A stretch of 64,000 nt of DNA from Heterodera schachtii (taxonomy: Eukaryota > Nematoda > Chromadorea > Rhabditida > Heteroderidae): assembly GCA_023374025.1 (NCBI GenBank), contig SIJG01000036.1, positions 1,081,815-1,145,814 on the forward strand. The letters run 5' to 3'. Made by a program: the position numbers and the translations under genes. The first letter of the stretch is position 1; every line of letters begins with the position of its first letter. Shown one piece after another: positions 44,336 through 55,776 of this stretch. The notes beneath the pieces were generated by a model. The model worked only from the letters and a program-made list of their open reading frames with translations, was not told the origin of the DNA and ran no database searches.

Positions 44336-44639
44336 TTCTGAGAGAGGCGCAAATATACACGGCGCAACTGTCTGCAGCGCAAATGACGCGGCGCAAGTGT
44401 CGACTTTGCTGAGCGGTGCAAATGTCCATTTTTGCTGTGCGGCGCAAATGTCGCATCACGGTTGTGGCTTATTGGTTCTTTATATTCCGAACGGCTTATT
44501 AGCAGATAGTTTTCTTGGGCGAATCCAACAAAAAATGCACTCAGTTCAGATAAAAGTGATATTTTTTCTTTTAAAATCTTTTCCAAATCGCAAATTTGAA
44601 AATCTAAAAAAGAGGATTTTCGGGAACGATACGGAAGTC

Positions 44640-46810
44640 CATAGTGCCTTAAAAGGCTTAATTAAGGTAATTAATATATAATGAAAATAAGATTTAATTA
44701 GCAGCATAAAAGTGCTGTGCCACACCAGTCATCTATTGCTGATTCTATCTTTTGTTTTAAGAGTTTATAATTTTTTTTGTAAAGCACAAAAAAATTTCTC
44801 AAAAAATTTATTTCATCATTAATTTTTATTTTTTCGATTATCTTTTCGATCAACTTACAGAATTTGTAAAAATTCTATTTTTGTGATTTAGAGCTTTTTT
44901 GTAATTTTATGTTTCTAATGACTTTTGTGTTCAAAAATGATGCTATTTATGAAATTTTCTTTTCAAAATCTATTCCAACACTCAAATTAAAAAAATCTTA
45001 AAATGAGGGCTCTCGGAACCTTTTCGAAAAATGCGTAAAAGAATCAACACTTCATAATGTATTCTCATGTAAACAATGCCATATACAAGCAAAAATTCTT
45101 TGAATGATAAATGGTGCATTTGATCATCCAAACAATCATTTCTCATTCACTGTCCGTCGATGAGAGTGGCGGAAGATCAGAACTGTTGCAGGGCGCGGGA
45201 CCGAACTTTCCAAGGCCATGTGGTGGTTGGCCAAATGGTCCATGTCCGCCATTTAATGGTCCATGTCCGCCATGTGGTGGTGGGCCATGGGGACGGAAGC
45301 CGAACGGACTGCGCTTCTTGCGGGCTGCCGAGGCGTCAGAGCTGCTTTCCGGTGGTGGAATGTCGGAGCTGTTGGGCGGCGGTGGTCCAAACCGTCCTGG
45401 GCCATGTTGGCCATTTGGTGGTCGGCCAAACGGTCCATGTCCGCCATGTGGTGGTGGGCCATGGGGACGGAAGCCGAACGGACTGCGCTTCTTGCGGGCT
45501 GCCGAGGCATCAGAGCTGCTTTCCGGCGGTGGAAGGTCGGAGCTGTTGGGCGGCGGTGGTCCGAACTGTGCTGGGCCATGTTGGCCATGTGGTGGTGGGC
45601 CAAATGGTCCATGTCCGCCATTTAGTGGTGGGCCATGGGGACGGAAGCCGAACGGACTTCGTTTCTTACGGGCCGATGCGTCAGAGTTGCTTTCCGGCGG
45701 TGGAAGGTCGGAGCTGTTGGGCGGCGGTGGTGGTCCGAACTGTCCTGGGCCATGTTGGCCATGTGGTGGTGGGCCAAATGGTCCATGTCCGCCATTTAGT
45801 GGTGGGCCATGGGGACGGAAGCCGAACGGACTGCGCTTCTTACGGCTGCCGAGGCGTCAGAACTGCTTTCCGACGGTGGAAGGTCGGAGCTGTTGGGCGG
45901 CGGTGGTGGTCCGAACTGTCCTGGGCCATGTTGGCCATGTGGTGGTGGGCCAAATGGTCCATGTCCCTTATAATTTTGTTGTCCACGCTGCTGGAAGCCA
46001 ATTACAGTTGCAGCAAAAGCAATAAAGAAAATTAGTGCACACAATTTTTTTACCCATTTCTGAAAAAAAGAGTTAAATTCCTAGTGAATTATTGAATGAT
46101 GCCTCCGTTCTTTTACTCGCCTTTTATATGAGAATTCTGAATGGGTTAAAATTGCAACAGTTAAGCAAATTTCATTCCTATAAAATTTCTTCATTAAATT
46201 CGAATATTCGTTAAAATTGTGGTACATTTGTGATGACGATCATTAAAATTTGCTGCTGTTTAAACAAAACAAAAATTTCTATTTTTCGCAAAAGTTTGTG
46301 AGAAAATTTTTATAATATTTAGGGATAATAGTAATTTTAAGAATATCCGGAAAACAAAATCAATGGTAGTAATATATATAGAATAAAAGTTCAATTCTTC
46401 TAATAAAAGGGGGTTCGAAGTCGCTAGGGGTCAGTTCCGTCTGAGACAAAAGCATTAAAAATTTTTTCTGAAGGCAAATTTTAAAAATTTGGCATCATTC
46501 GAAAGCTTTACATTTAAATTTCTAAGCGATTGAACAACATATGAAAAAGAATTAACATGAATATTAATTTTTGTATATTTTAATTTATCATTTTTCCATG
46601 TCGGAATTAGATTTTGTAGCACATAAAATTCTCAATATTTAGACAAAAAATACTCAAAACAAAAATTTTTTTTTTATTTCAATCCATTCTAAATTGTACA
46701 GATTAATTTCAAAAATTGAAGAAAAAAATTATATTATTTTTTTTGAATAAAAAATAATTTTTTTTTATAGTTGACAAGACCCAACAAATCGATCATCTTC
46801 TGCTGTTTCT
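44640..46810. repeat. Large inverted duplication, left arm
   Basis: The sequence from about 44930 to 46805 is found reversed at about 53600-55960. It includes the promoter region, the RKKR-repeat gene and an outer tail with the ACAAATCGATCATCTTCTGC phrase. Arms differ by point changes, small indels and local insertions. Confidence 0.85.
45143..46057 (-). pseudogene. His/Pro/Gly-rich RKKR-repeat precursor, frameshifted copy
   Basis: On the minus strand the gene starts at 46057 after the same TTTTTTCAG acceptor as its partner at 55024. A one-base insertion in the signal peptide and a one-base loss in the first RKKR unit break the frame. The rest of the repeat array is preserved and has more units than the intact copy (four or five against three). 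It is either a recent pseudogene or an assembly error in a repetitive sequence. Apparent plus-strand frames of 290-300 codons here are antisense shadows. Confidence 0.65.
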
Positions 46811-46849
46811 ATAAATTATAAACTAGCGGGTGCGTGAACCGTCGGATCT

Positions 46850-46998
46850 GGGCCTGGGATAAAGCGCTTTGCGCTTCTTGAGCTTCGCTACCTAGAAAGC
46901 TATCAGGTTGTGAAGAGATTTGGAATTTTTAAAATATTATCAGCGATTTTTAGGCAGCTTCGCGGCCTCGAACGGGCGCTTCGCGCCCGTTTCTAATG
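46850..46998. other. GC-rich edge with small hairpins
   Basis: Includes GGGCGCTTCGCGCCC, a perfect short stem with a CTTCG-type loop, and GCGCTTTGCGC. It borders the minisatellite. No gene is seen. Confidence 0.5.
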
Positions 46999-47590
46999 AC
47001 GGGGAAAGAGGTACAACAGTATTAGAAGAGGTACAACAGTGAAAAGAAGAGGTACAACAGTAAATAGAAGAGGTACAACAGTGAAAAGAAGAGGTACAAC
47101 AATAAATAAAAAAGGTACAACAGTGAAAAGAAGAGGTACAATAGTGATGAGAAGAGGTACAACGGTGATTAGAAGAAGTACAATAGTGATGAGAAGAGGT
47201 ACAACAGTGATTAGAAGAAGTACAAAAGTGAATAGGAGAGGTACAACAGTGATTAGGAGAGGTACAACAGTGAAAAGAAGAGGTACAATAGTGATGAGAA
47301 GAGGTACAACAGTGATTAGAAGAAGTACAAAAGTGAATAGAGAGGTATAACAGTAAATAGAAGAGGTACAACAGTGATTAGGAGAGGTACAAAAGTGAAT
47401 AGAAGAGGTACAACAGAGATTAGAAGAGGTACAACAGTGATTAGGAGAGGTACAACAGTGATTAGGAGAGGTACAACAGTGATTAGGAGAGGTACAACAG
47501 TGATTAGGAGAGGTAAAAAGTGATTAGGAGAGGTACAAACGTGAAAAGAAGAGGTACAACAGTAATTAAAAGAGAGAGTTACACCAAATG
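46999..47590. repeat. Minisatellite, 20-21 base unit
   Basis: About 28 units of AGAGGTACAACAGTGATTAG and variants lie head to tail. Where units keep 21 bases both strands stay open, giving false repeat proteins. Units are not separated by unique spacers, so this is not CRISPR. Confidence 0.95.
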
Positions 47591-47989
47591 GTAGAAGAGG
47601 TACAAAAAAGGATTAATAATTTTTAAAACTTGTAAAATAATTCCTCTTTTTATTCATTAAAAAGAAACTTTGAAGCTTACAATAATTTAATTTATTTAAA
47701 ATGAAATTAATTTCTGACAAACTCAAATAAAAAAAATATTAAATTCTTTAATTTAAAATAAATTAATTTAAAAAAATATTTCAAAAAAATAATTTAATTT
47801 AAAATAAAAAATTAATTTTTTTAAAAACAAACATTCTTTAAATGAATAAAAAACATTAAAAATAACCCAAAAATGCCTAGCAAAAAAAATCTACACCGTC
47901 CGGGTCCGAACCTGCCCCCCCCCCCCCCTCAGAATCAATTTTCATTTCAATATTTTTGCAATTTTAATGTCAATTATTTTTGCATTTTT

Positions 47990-48100
47990 CTTTTTTTTCA
48001 ATTTTTTCTTCCTCCGTTATCTTTTCTTGCTAATGCCAAATTGTTTTCTTCCATTTGTTAATTGTGTCATAGCTTACGCCAATTTTCTTGCAAATAAAAA
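47990..48100 (-). pseudogene. Helix-turn-helix family relic, minus strand
   Basis: Reads as a piece of unit 2 (ITKWKKTIWH-like after frame breaks, and IGVSYD) on the minus strand. It abuts a plus-strand relic head to head. Confidence 0.5.
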
Positions 48101-48104
48101 ACAG

Positions 48105-48460
48105 AAATTGTACAAAACTTTATTGAAATAAAAATTGAATATAAGCAAAAAAGAAAATATTCGTACAATGAATGGAAGCAAAATTATGCCGAAATTTGTA
48201 AGAAAATTGGTGTAAATTGCGAAATAATTAATAAATGGAAGAGACAATTTGGAATTAGCTTAAAAAGAATTTTGGAAAATAAAAAATGAAAATTTATTGC
48301 CAAATAAAAATGGAAAATCCAAAAATGAGTGACACGGAAATTACTCAAATGTTGGAAATTAGTAAAAGTAGCATTAAAAAATGGAAGAAAAAATTTGGAG
48401 AGGACTTACTAATAGAGAAGAATTTAAAAAACAAAAAGAGTACAAGAAAGACTAGAGAGA
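48105..48460 (+). pseudogene. Helix-turn-helix family relic with units 2 and 3
   Basis: Unit 2 (NYAEICKKIGVNCEIINKWK, QFGIS) and unit 3 (KMSDTEITQMLEISKSSIKK) are clear, but a stop separates them at about 48287 and there is no signal peptide. From 48286 a short frame of 81 codons remains open. Confidence 0.65.
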
Positions 48461-48689
48461 AAAAAACTGAATTTTTGAGTCCAATGGCATTTTATAAGTC
48501 CAAATCAATCCTAATTTTCTTGTTCGTCTAAAATGAACCAATTTTTAAAATTTTGATCTCTTTTAATAGCCCTATGAAACTTTTCTGAGATTTAGCAAGA
48601 TAATAGAAAATTAGCAGGATTATAAAAAATACTTAGTGCAACAAATGCTATCAAGATTTTATAATTTGGTTTTGATTTTAGGCGAATTT

Positions 48690-48880
48690 AGGAATAATTT
48701 TCTGTCAAAAATTTTCCATACGCTTTCTTCTCCAAATTTGGTTTCAATATATCTGAATGTTTCTTCTTGTCCAATGTTTTTCCAATTTTTTTTTCACTAA
48801 TTTTTGGACTTTATTTTTTATTTGCCACTAAGTATTAATTTTTTAAATTTTTCTTTCTCAAATACTGTACAAACATAAAA
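48690..48880 (-). pseudogene. Helix-turn-helix family relic, unit 3
   Basis: Degenerate minus-strand copy of unit 3, recognisable by its KISEKKIGKT-like piece and the following FGEE region, with stops. Confidence 0.4.
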
Positions 48881-49929
48881 TTATTGTGAAAATAAAATGT
48901 ATAAATTTCTTAATTCGTCCTTGAAAGTAAATTATTATTATTTTTTGCTAAATTATTCTATCCAAAATAAATCGTTTTAATTATATTATTTTTGTAAACT
49001 TTTCCTATTGAACTTTCTAAATAATTACAAAATTCACTCACGCACAAAAAAGACATATACAGAACACTAAAAAAAGAAAAGCAATTGCAATGCTAAATTT
49101 TAAGGGATTATTTTTTATTTTTGAATTTAATCCTCTATTTTCAAAATTTAATGGCATCTCTTAAGTGCCAAATTGGTCCATGGATTAAAAAATGATTGTT
49201 TTATTTTTAATAACAATAATCATAATAAAACAAAAAATTTACTTCCTTTTTAATGGCATAAACAAGAAATGGCTATGGAATAATGGCTTTTCTAATTATC
49301 TTTTATCCGACTCGGTTTTCAAAATACCTTTTTTCATGTCACAAAGCTAAAATTGATTGGATAAGTGCAAATGTATGCCATTCACGTGAATTTTTATTTA
49401 AAAATGACGAATCATTTGATTGGAAATTGATTTTTGTACAATTTATTTTAAATTTTTTTATTATATTTTTTTAATTTTTTACTTTACGATTTTATATACG
49501 AAATAATTTAATTATTTTATTAAAAATAGACGTAATGAATGAAAAAGTGCTATAAAGGCCAAAATCATTATTTAAAAAAGCAGATTTAATCGAGATGATC
49601 GAATGGACCTTTTCAATTAACCAAATATTTGATCAGTTGACAAAAAACGGAAGTTTTCCGTAGTGAAATATTCACTCAAAAAATTTCTCTTTCCAGCAGT
49701 TTCACTGATTCATGCACTAACAAACCGAAGGCATAACTCAAAAACATTTTGCGGATCAGCTACATGAAAGGTTAGGTCTTGAGTCAGACTCAAAAAAATT
49801 CTCGTGTTTTCTCAGGTTTTACTCGACTTTAAAGTCTCTGTGGAGCCAAGTCTCAGTCTAGACCACAGTATTAATGTTCGATTAAGATTCATGATGAATT
49901 AATTATCTGTCATTTACGATTCGGGAGAA

Positions 49930-50195
49930 TTGGATTATGGAGAGCCGCGATTGATATGGCCTGAAAAAATTCCATAAAGGGCTCCATGTCCACGCCCAAA
50001 ACATTCAAAGAGATCAATCGCTGCTGATTCTCCCGCATTTCCATCACAGTCCAAACCAACATAAGCCAATGGGCCGACACAGTGACCTACAAAAATGCCA
50101 TTTTCGACGGCACAATTGAATTAAGAAATTGAACAGACTCGGCGATGTGCGAATCTTTGCCCAAATCTTTTATGGGTTGCCAGCAATACCATTTG
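49930..50195 (-). pseudogene. Exon-like fragment, cysteine-containing
   Basis: The minus strand keeps two plausible coding stretches in different frames. One reads WYCWQPIKDLGKDSHIAESV and ends at a stop; the other reads NGIFVGHCVGPLAYVGLDCD followed by a Gly-rich part ending in a stop. The composition is protein-like and unlike the AT-rich surroundings. No family is recognised. Probably a gene relic. Confidence 0.3.
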
Positions 50196-51439
50196 AAACA
50201 AATGCAAATTTGATCAATAGATGATTCAAATGGGACCCAATCAATAAAAAAAGTAAATTTTTCGTCGAGAAATATTAGTTCAAAAAATTTTTTTCAAAAA
50301 TTTTCACTGATTCACCCAGTAATAGCCGAAGGAACAGTTCAAAAAACAATTTGCCTGAAATTTGACTGTAAAACACCGCGTATAAAAACCAAAAGATTTT
50401 TTATTTGATCCAGTCGTAAAACAAAAACAGATTTCACTCAAGTTCAATAGAACCCTGAGGTGATTGATGGGTTGGTGATCAGTCGCGAAATTATTAATTT
50501 TTATCCGTCTGTTAATTTAAATTTTATTTGTGCAAAAATTTTCGCTATTTTCCACTAATTTTTGAATAGAAATTTGTTTTACATTTTTCTTTTCAAATTA
50601 TGCGCTTGTATTTTGCTCCTCACAAATTACCTGTTAAAATCAGTGCGTTTGATTTTTCGAGTTTTATTAAATTTCCAAATTTTATCAACAGAGGCCTCAA
50701 AAACTTTTTAAAATGCCAAATGTTTAAGATATAAAAAACTAAGAATTCATATCGAAGAACTTGTGCCTCACCAAATTCAACAAATGCTTATATTATATCT
50801 CATTCAATGCCAATAGGTCTGAAATAAATGAAGCTGAAAAAATTTTTTGGGGGAAAGCATTTTGGACCGAGTTTTTGTGCCCGGGAAAAAATGGTCAGAT
50901 GCCTTCGGGACTGAGCCGTCTTTAACAGATTTCATCCGATTTGAATTTTATTCAGAGAGAAACTTTATAAAAATTATGGACCGTGGACTCATTTTGGTAG
51001 TGAATTTGAAGAAATCGAACGGTTGACTATTATGTCCTATACTTTGCCACCAATACAACCAATTTTAATTTAATATATTGAAATCATTAATAAATCAACC
51101 ATTTGTTTAAAATAATTTTCAATTTACTTAATTATTCACAAATTCTTTCTAAATATTTTTTATGGTGATGATTCAATGTGAAAGTGGATAAAATTGTCCG
51201 TTTGACCACATAAAATGAAAAAAGGGCATTCGTCATCGCTTCTCTCCCAAACACTGCACAGATTTGTGAATATGGAAATGGAAAAATTCCGATCAGCAGA
51301 AAGATAAAGCCAATAAACGATGAGTCACCGTTTCCATTGGCTTTTTTGGCTTTTTAAACAATTGCAAAGCTAAATAAACCCACTAATCTACTAATCTTTT
51401 TACCCATTTAAGCAAATTTATTCCTTTCTCAAAATCAAA

Positions 51440-51657
51440 ATGAATTTAATTTGTTTTTCGTTCTTTTTTGTTGTTTTGGCGACAAATGCCATCGGTGAAG
51501 GGTAATTAAATGAATCAATTTATTCTTAAATGCTTTCTTTTTCTTTAGACTTGCCGAGGACAAATGGAAAAAGTGTCAATTGAATGGGAACACAATGATC
51601 AGAATGGAAAAAAAGCCAAAAGTAATTTGCAAATATTTTACTGACAAAAGAAAATAA
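51440..51657 (+). CDS. Tiny secreted protein, two exons
   Basis: Exons 51440-51501 and 51549-51657 join across a 47-base intron (donor GTAATT, acceptor CTTTAG) with matching phase, giving 56 residues. Residues 1-18 are a signal peptide (MNLICFSFFFVVLATNA). The mature part is basic with two cysteines (WKKCQLNG, KVICKYF) that could form one disulfide. AATAAA overlaps the stop region. No family is recognised. Size and secretion suit an effector-type peptide, but this is not shown. Confidence 0.62.
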
Positions 51658-52744
51658 ATAATATAAATTTTTTATATAAAGTATAAACGAAAACTTTTGC
51701 TTTTCTCACGTTTTAACGAGATCAAATCAAAATTAATTACAGCCTGAAAAACAGAAATGCCATATTTAAAAAATGATAGAATAAGAGAAAACATAAGACA
51801 CCTTAAAATAATATTGAGAATTAAAAAATGGAATTCTCATAGCATATAAATTATAAATTCCATTAAAGGAAACAAATTGTATAAAGAATTGCCAAAAAGT
51901 TGAACACAATTTAAAAATAATTCATCCTTACAAATAAATAAAAATATTAAAATAGTTTTGTTTTAAAAAAAGAAATAAAAAATACATAAAAATATTTATG
52001 TTGACATTTATAAAATATAAACTTATAAGAAAAATTATTATTTTTAAAGTGTTGAATTTTGGTTTTGGGTGGTAAAAGTAAAACTTCAAATTTGTGCTCG
52101 TCCTTCGGTACGAGATTATCAAAAATAAGATTTAAAATTAAAATTAAATGCTAATATTAAATTAAATATCAATCAAACAAATAGTGAACTAAATATTCTG
52201 TTATTGCTGCCTCATCTGCTTTTTTCACCCTATGTACAATAATACTTATTACCTTTATAATTTATTAATTTTTAATAATAAAGAAAAAAAGAACAATTAT
52301 TTGATATTGTTCTAAATCTACTGATGATTATAATTTTGATAATATAATTATACAAAACATCGAGGTCACATATCCATTTTGAATCATTTTACTTAAATGA
52401 ATTAAACAATGAAGTAAAATAATTCTAAATAATTAATTCAAGAAACAACAACAATAACAAAAAGCTAATTTAAAATAAAAGCATATTATTTTATATTACC
52501 CATATAAAAAATTTAAATACATTGTCTTATTTTATGATTATTATTTTTAGATTTTATTTATTCCATTATAATTGTGATTTTCTTCTGTTGGTTGGCGCTG
52601 TTCAATTTGGAAAGGCTTTGGAATTGCGCTGATCTACCAAAATGTCATCTTGCGACACGAAAATATCAAGGCGTGGATTTTTGGTGGATGTTAAAACATT
52701 GAAAGTTTGTTTTTTAAAAATGCTAAAATTGGTGGTCATCAATA

Positions 52745-53225
52745 GAGACCTGCGCGGAACGGGATACCGCGCGAGATTTTGCGGGATTCTAGTCCGCAAT
52801 CCCGCATTTTTTGGAAAAGGCAGGATTTGCGGGATTAATCCCGCGGGATCCTGTCCCGCAAAGAATTTTGCGTTTCAATCCCGCAGCGGGATCCGTAAAT
52901 TTGATTTTTTGTGCGGGATTATGCGGGATTTTATTGATTTTTTGAAAATTTTTCAAAGACAGAATGCCAAATATTTTTGATTAAATTAAATAATAAATTT
53001 AAATAAAGTTAACTCATTTTTCATCGCAAATTTCATTCAAAATTTGTGAAATTTTCCCGGCGGCGCCTATTGGCACCGCCGGATCGGCTTTTACTTAATA
53101 TCCTGTAGAAATAGAGTCAAAAACTGTGACATTTTGTCAATTTTAGACAAAATCGATAACAAATTGCATTAAATTTTAAAAAATTTCTCCGGCTGTGCCA
53201 TCGGCATTGCCCGACCCCCTGTTAC
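52745..53225. mobile_element. Element with GCGGGAT repeats and GGCGGC modules
   Basis: GCGGGATT and its complement recur about a dozen times at 52755-52935. They are followed by two copies of the module seen in the hAT-type element: a lead-in like AAATT(G/T)CATT, then TTTTCCCGGCGGCGCC and a matching CACCGCCGG. Clear outer ends were not found. Confidence 0.55.
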
Positions 53226-53459
53226 TAGTTTTTTGGAAAATTGCGCCGTAAAAAAACGGTTTTGAAAAGCAACCAAATTGTCAAATTTATGGACCGTTAT
53301 CTCGAGATAAAAAATCGGGGAATTAGTTTATATAAAGTTTTTGTAAATTTGATCCTCAAAATTAATAAAATTAATATTTAAAATCTAAAACAATAAAAAC
53401 ATTATTTAATTTAAATATTTACATTTAAAAAAACATATTTTTTGACAAGTAGAATATTG

Positions 53460-53590
53460 TAAATACGGAGGAAGAAAAAATTGAAAAAATGAAAAATGCA
53501 AAAATAATTGATATTAAAATTGCAAAAATATTGAAAATTGATCTATCAAGCATTTTCAAATGGAATAAACAATTTGGAGACAAAAAATAA
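53460..53590 (+). pseudogene. Helix-turn-helix family relic, unit 3
   Basis: Reads EEKIEKMKNAKIIDIKIAKI, then LKIDLSSIFKWNKQFGDKK and a stop. Only the third unit is present, open but without start or signal peptide. Confidence 0.55.
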
Positions 53591-53727
53591 TATTTATTAA
53601 TTTATAGAAAACAGCAGAAGATGATCGATTTGTTGGGTTTTGTCAACTATAAAAAATTATTTTTTATTCAAAAAAAATAATATAATTTTTTCTTCAATTT
53701 TTTCAAATTAATCTGTACAATTTAGCG

Positions 53728-53828
53728 GTCGGGGTCGTTTTCGCGCCGTCGTTTTCGCGCCGTCGTTTTCGCGCCAGTTTCATTTTCGCGCCGTTGTTTT
53801 CGCGCGGGGGTCGTTTTCGCGCGGTTGC
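53728..53828. repeat. Minisatellite, GTCGTTTTCGCGCC unit
   Basis: Six or seven units of about 14-15 bases, GC-rich and CpG-rich in an AT-rich setting. It interrupts the right arm of the inverted duplication. Confidence 0.85.
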
Positions 53829-53954
53829 ATATTTGTAAAATAAATAGGAGTATGTATTAATGAAAATTTGTTTTTCTGATCAAATAAATATAACTCCCAA
53901 CTATTCTGATCAGTGATCACGAATCAGAAATCAAATTTCAGTTAGGACATCGCT

Positions 53955-54045
53955 TATGGTCGCAGAATCCCTGCGTATCTGGCATGCTAAAAGGTGGTCA
54001 GGTTCGGATTCACCTGGAGTAAAAGATTTTTTTTTTTTTTTTTTG
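53955..54045 (+). other. tRNA-like T-arm with pol III-type terminator
   Basis: CAGGTTCGGATTCACCTG forms a perfect five-pair T stem with a B-box-like loop, and a run of about 18 T follows within 15 bases. A convincing D arm and acceptor stem are missing upstream. Likely a tRNA-derived SINE. Confidence 0.4.
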
Positions 54046-54949
54046 TGGATTTCCACACCTAATATGTCGACTATATTAAGTTTTAAAGTGAATTTTTACC
54101 AAAATTATTACAACTTCGTTCCACAAAATGATTATAATTATGCCAATGCCAATTTGAATCCCGAAAATATTATCAATTTTCTCACTGGTATTTCCCGAAA
54201 CTAAGAAATGCCAGCATAGTTTGTTCTGAAATTTTTCTTTATTGAGAATTTTATGTGCTACAAAATCTAATTCTTTTAAATATGATTGTCGATTTAAACC
54301 AAACAGAGTCTTTGTAGTGCATCAAAATTTTCAATTTTTTGACATTTATTTTTATGGTCGTGTAAATTGTAAAAGGCAAAATTTCGGAAAAAAAAAATTC
54401 CAACGTAGGCCACCATATTCTTTGAAAATATGCCGACATGGAAAAATGATAAATTAAAATATACAAAAATTAATATTCATGTTGATTCTTTTTCATATGT
54501 TGTTCAATCGCTTAGAAATAGCTTACAAAAACTTTTAATGTAGAGCTTTCGAATGATGCCAAATTTTTAAAATTTTGCCAACTGAGAAAAAAACTCTAAT
54601 GCTTTTGGCTCAGATGGAATTGACCCCAAGCGACTTCGAACCACCTTTTATTAGAAGAATTGAACTTTTATTCTATATATATTACTACCATTGATTTTGT
54701 TTTCCGGATATCCTTAAAATTACTATTACCCTTAAATATTATAAAAATTTTCTCACAAACTTTTGCGAAAAAAAGTACTTAAACATATGACACGAAAAAT
54801 AGAAATTTTTGTTTTGTTTAAACAGCAGCAAATTTTAATGATCGTCATCACAAATGTACCACAATTTTAACGAATATTCGAATTTAATGAAGAAATTTTA
54901 TAGGAATGAAATTTGCTTAACTGTTGCAATTTTAACCCATTGTAAAATT

Positions 54950-54962
54950 CTCATATAAAAGG
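54950..54962 (+). promoter_or_regulatory. TATA-like box of the RKKR-repeat gene
   Basis: ATATAAAAGG lies about 65 bases before the start codon and is kept in the inverted copy (near 46120), where other noncoding sequence has changed. Confidence 0.5.
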
Positions 54963-55011
54963 CGAGTAAAAGAACGGAGGCATCATTCAATAATTCACTA
55001 GGAATTTAACT

Positions 55012-55021
55012 CTTTTTTCAG
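55012..55021 (+). promoter_or_regulatory. Splice or trans-splice acceptor before the RKKR-repeat gene
   Basis: CTTTTTTCAG followed by AAATG places a strong acceptor two bases before the start codon. The inverted copy keeps it. This fits spliced-leader addition in nematodes. Confidence 0.6.
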
Positions 55022-55023
55022 AA

Positions 55024-55776
55024 ATGGGTAAAATAATTGTGTGCATAATTTTCTGTATTGCTTTTGCTGCAACTGCAATTGGCTTCCAGCAGCGTGGACA
55101 ACAAAATTATAAGGGACATGGGTCATTTGGCCCACCACCACATGGCCAACATGGCCCAGGACAGTTCGGACCACCACCGCCGCCCAACAGCTCCGACCTT
55201 CCACCGCCGGAAAGCAGCTCTGACGCCTCGGCAGCCCGCAAGAAGCGCAGTCCGTTCGGCTTCCGTCCCCATGGCCCACCACGACATGGCGGACATGGAC
55301 CGTTTGGCCGACCACCAAATGGCCAACATGGTCCAGGACATTTCGGACCTCAGCCGCCCAACAGCTCCGACCTTCCACCGCCGGAAAGCAGCTCTAACGC
55401 CTCGGCAGCCCGCAAGAAGCGCAGTCCGTTCGGCTTCCGTCCCCATGGCTCACCATCACATGGCGGACATGGACCATTTATTGGCGGACATGGACCATTT
55501 GGCCCACTGCCACATGGCCCAGGACAGTTCGGACCTTCGCCGCCCAACAGCTCCGACCTTCCACCACCGGAAAGCAGCTCTGACGCCTCGGCAGCCCGCA
55601 AGAAGCGCAGTCCGTTCGGCTTCCGTCCCCATGGTTCACCACCACATGGCGGACATGGACCGTTTAATGGCGGAAATAGACCATTTGGCCAACCACCACA
55701 TGGCCTTGGAAAGTTCGGTCCCGCGCCCTGCAACAGTTCTGACCTTCCGCCACTCTCATCGACGGACAGTGAATGA
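55024..55776 (+). CDS. Secreted His/Pro/Gly-rich multi-peptide precursor with RKKR sites
   Basis: Single exon, 250 residues. Residues 1-20 are a signal peptide (IIVCIIFCIAFAATAIG). The rest is three repeats of about 60 residues: a Gly/Pro/His/Phe part, NSSDLPPPESSSDASAA, then ARKKRSPFGFRPHG. RKKR at 72-75, 130-133 and 192-195 fits the furin-type cleavage pattern, so the protein could be cut into several peptides starting SPFGFRPHG. NSS offers N-glycosylation sites. Such repeat-and-cleave layouts occur in neuropeptide and secreted peptide precursors. The peptide FRPHG(S/P)P..HGGHG faintly resembles plant CEP hormones (FRP..PG.SPG.GH), a mimicry idea that is only inference. GC content is high. 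A frameshifted inverted copy is at 46057-45143. Confidence 0.78.
   Translation: MGKIIVCIIFCIAFAATAIGFQQRGQQNYKGHGSFGPPPHGQHGPGQFGPPPPPNSSDLPPPESSSDASAARKKRSPFGFRPHGPPRHGGHGPFGRPPNGQHGPGHFGPQPPNSSDLPPPESSSNASAARKKRSPFGFRPHGSPSHGGHGPFIGGHGPFGPLPHGPGQFGPSPPNSSDLPPPESSSDASAARKKRSPFGFRPHGSPPHGGHGPFNGGNRPFGQPPHGLGKFGPAPCNSSDLPPLSSTDSE

Noticed and set aside
45111..46035. Plus-strand frames of about 290-304 codons
   Set aside because: Antisense to the repeat precursor. The intact copy at 55024 shows which strand codes, with signal peptide and RKKR sites.
46999..47590. CRISPR array or repeat protein
   Set aside because: Units are contiguous without unique spacers, the genome is eukaryotic, and the repeat proteins on both strands come from the unit length.
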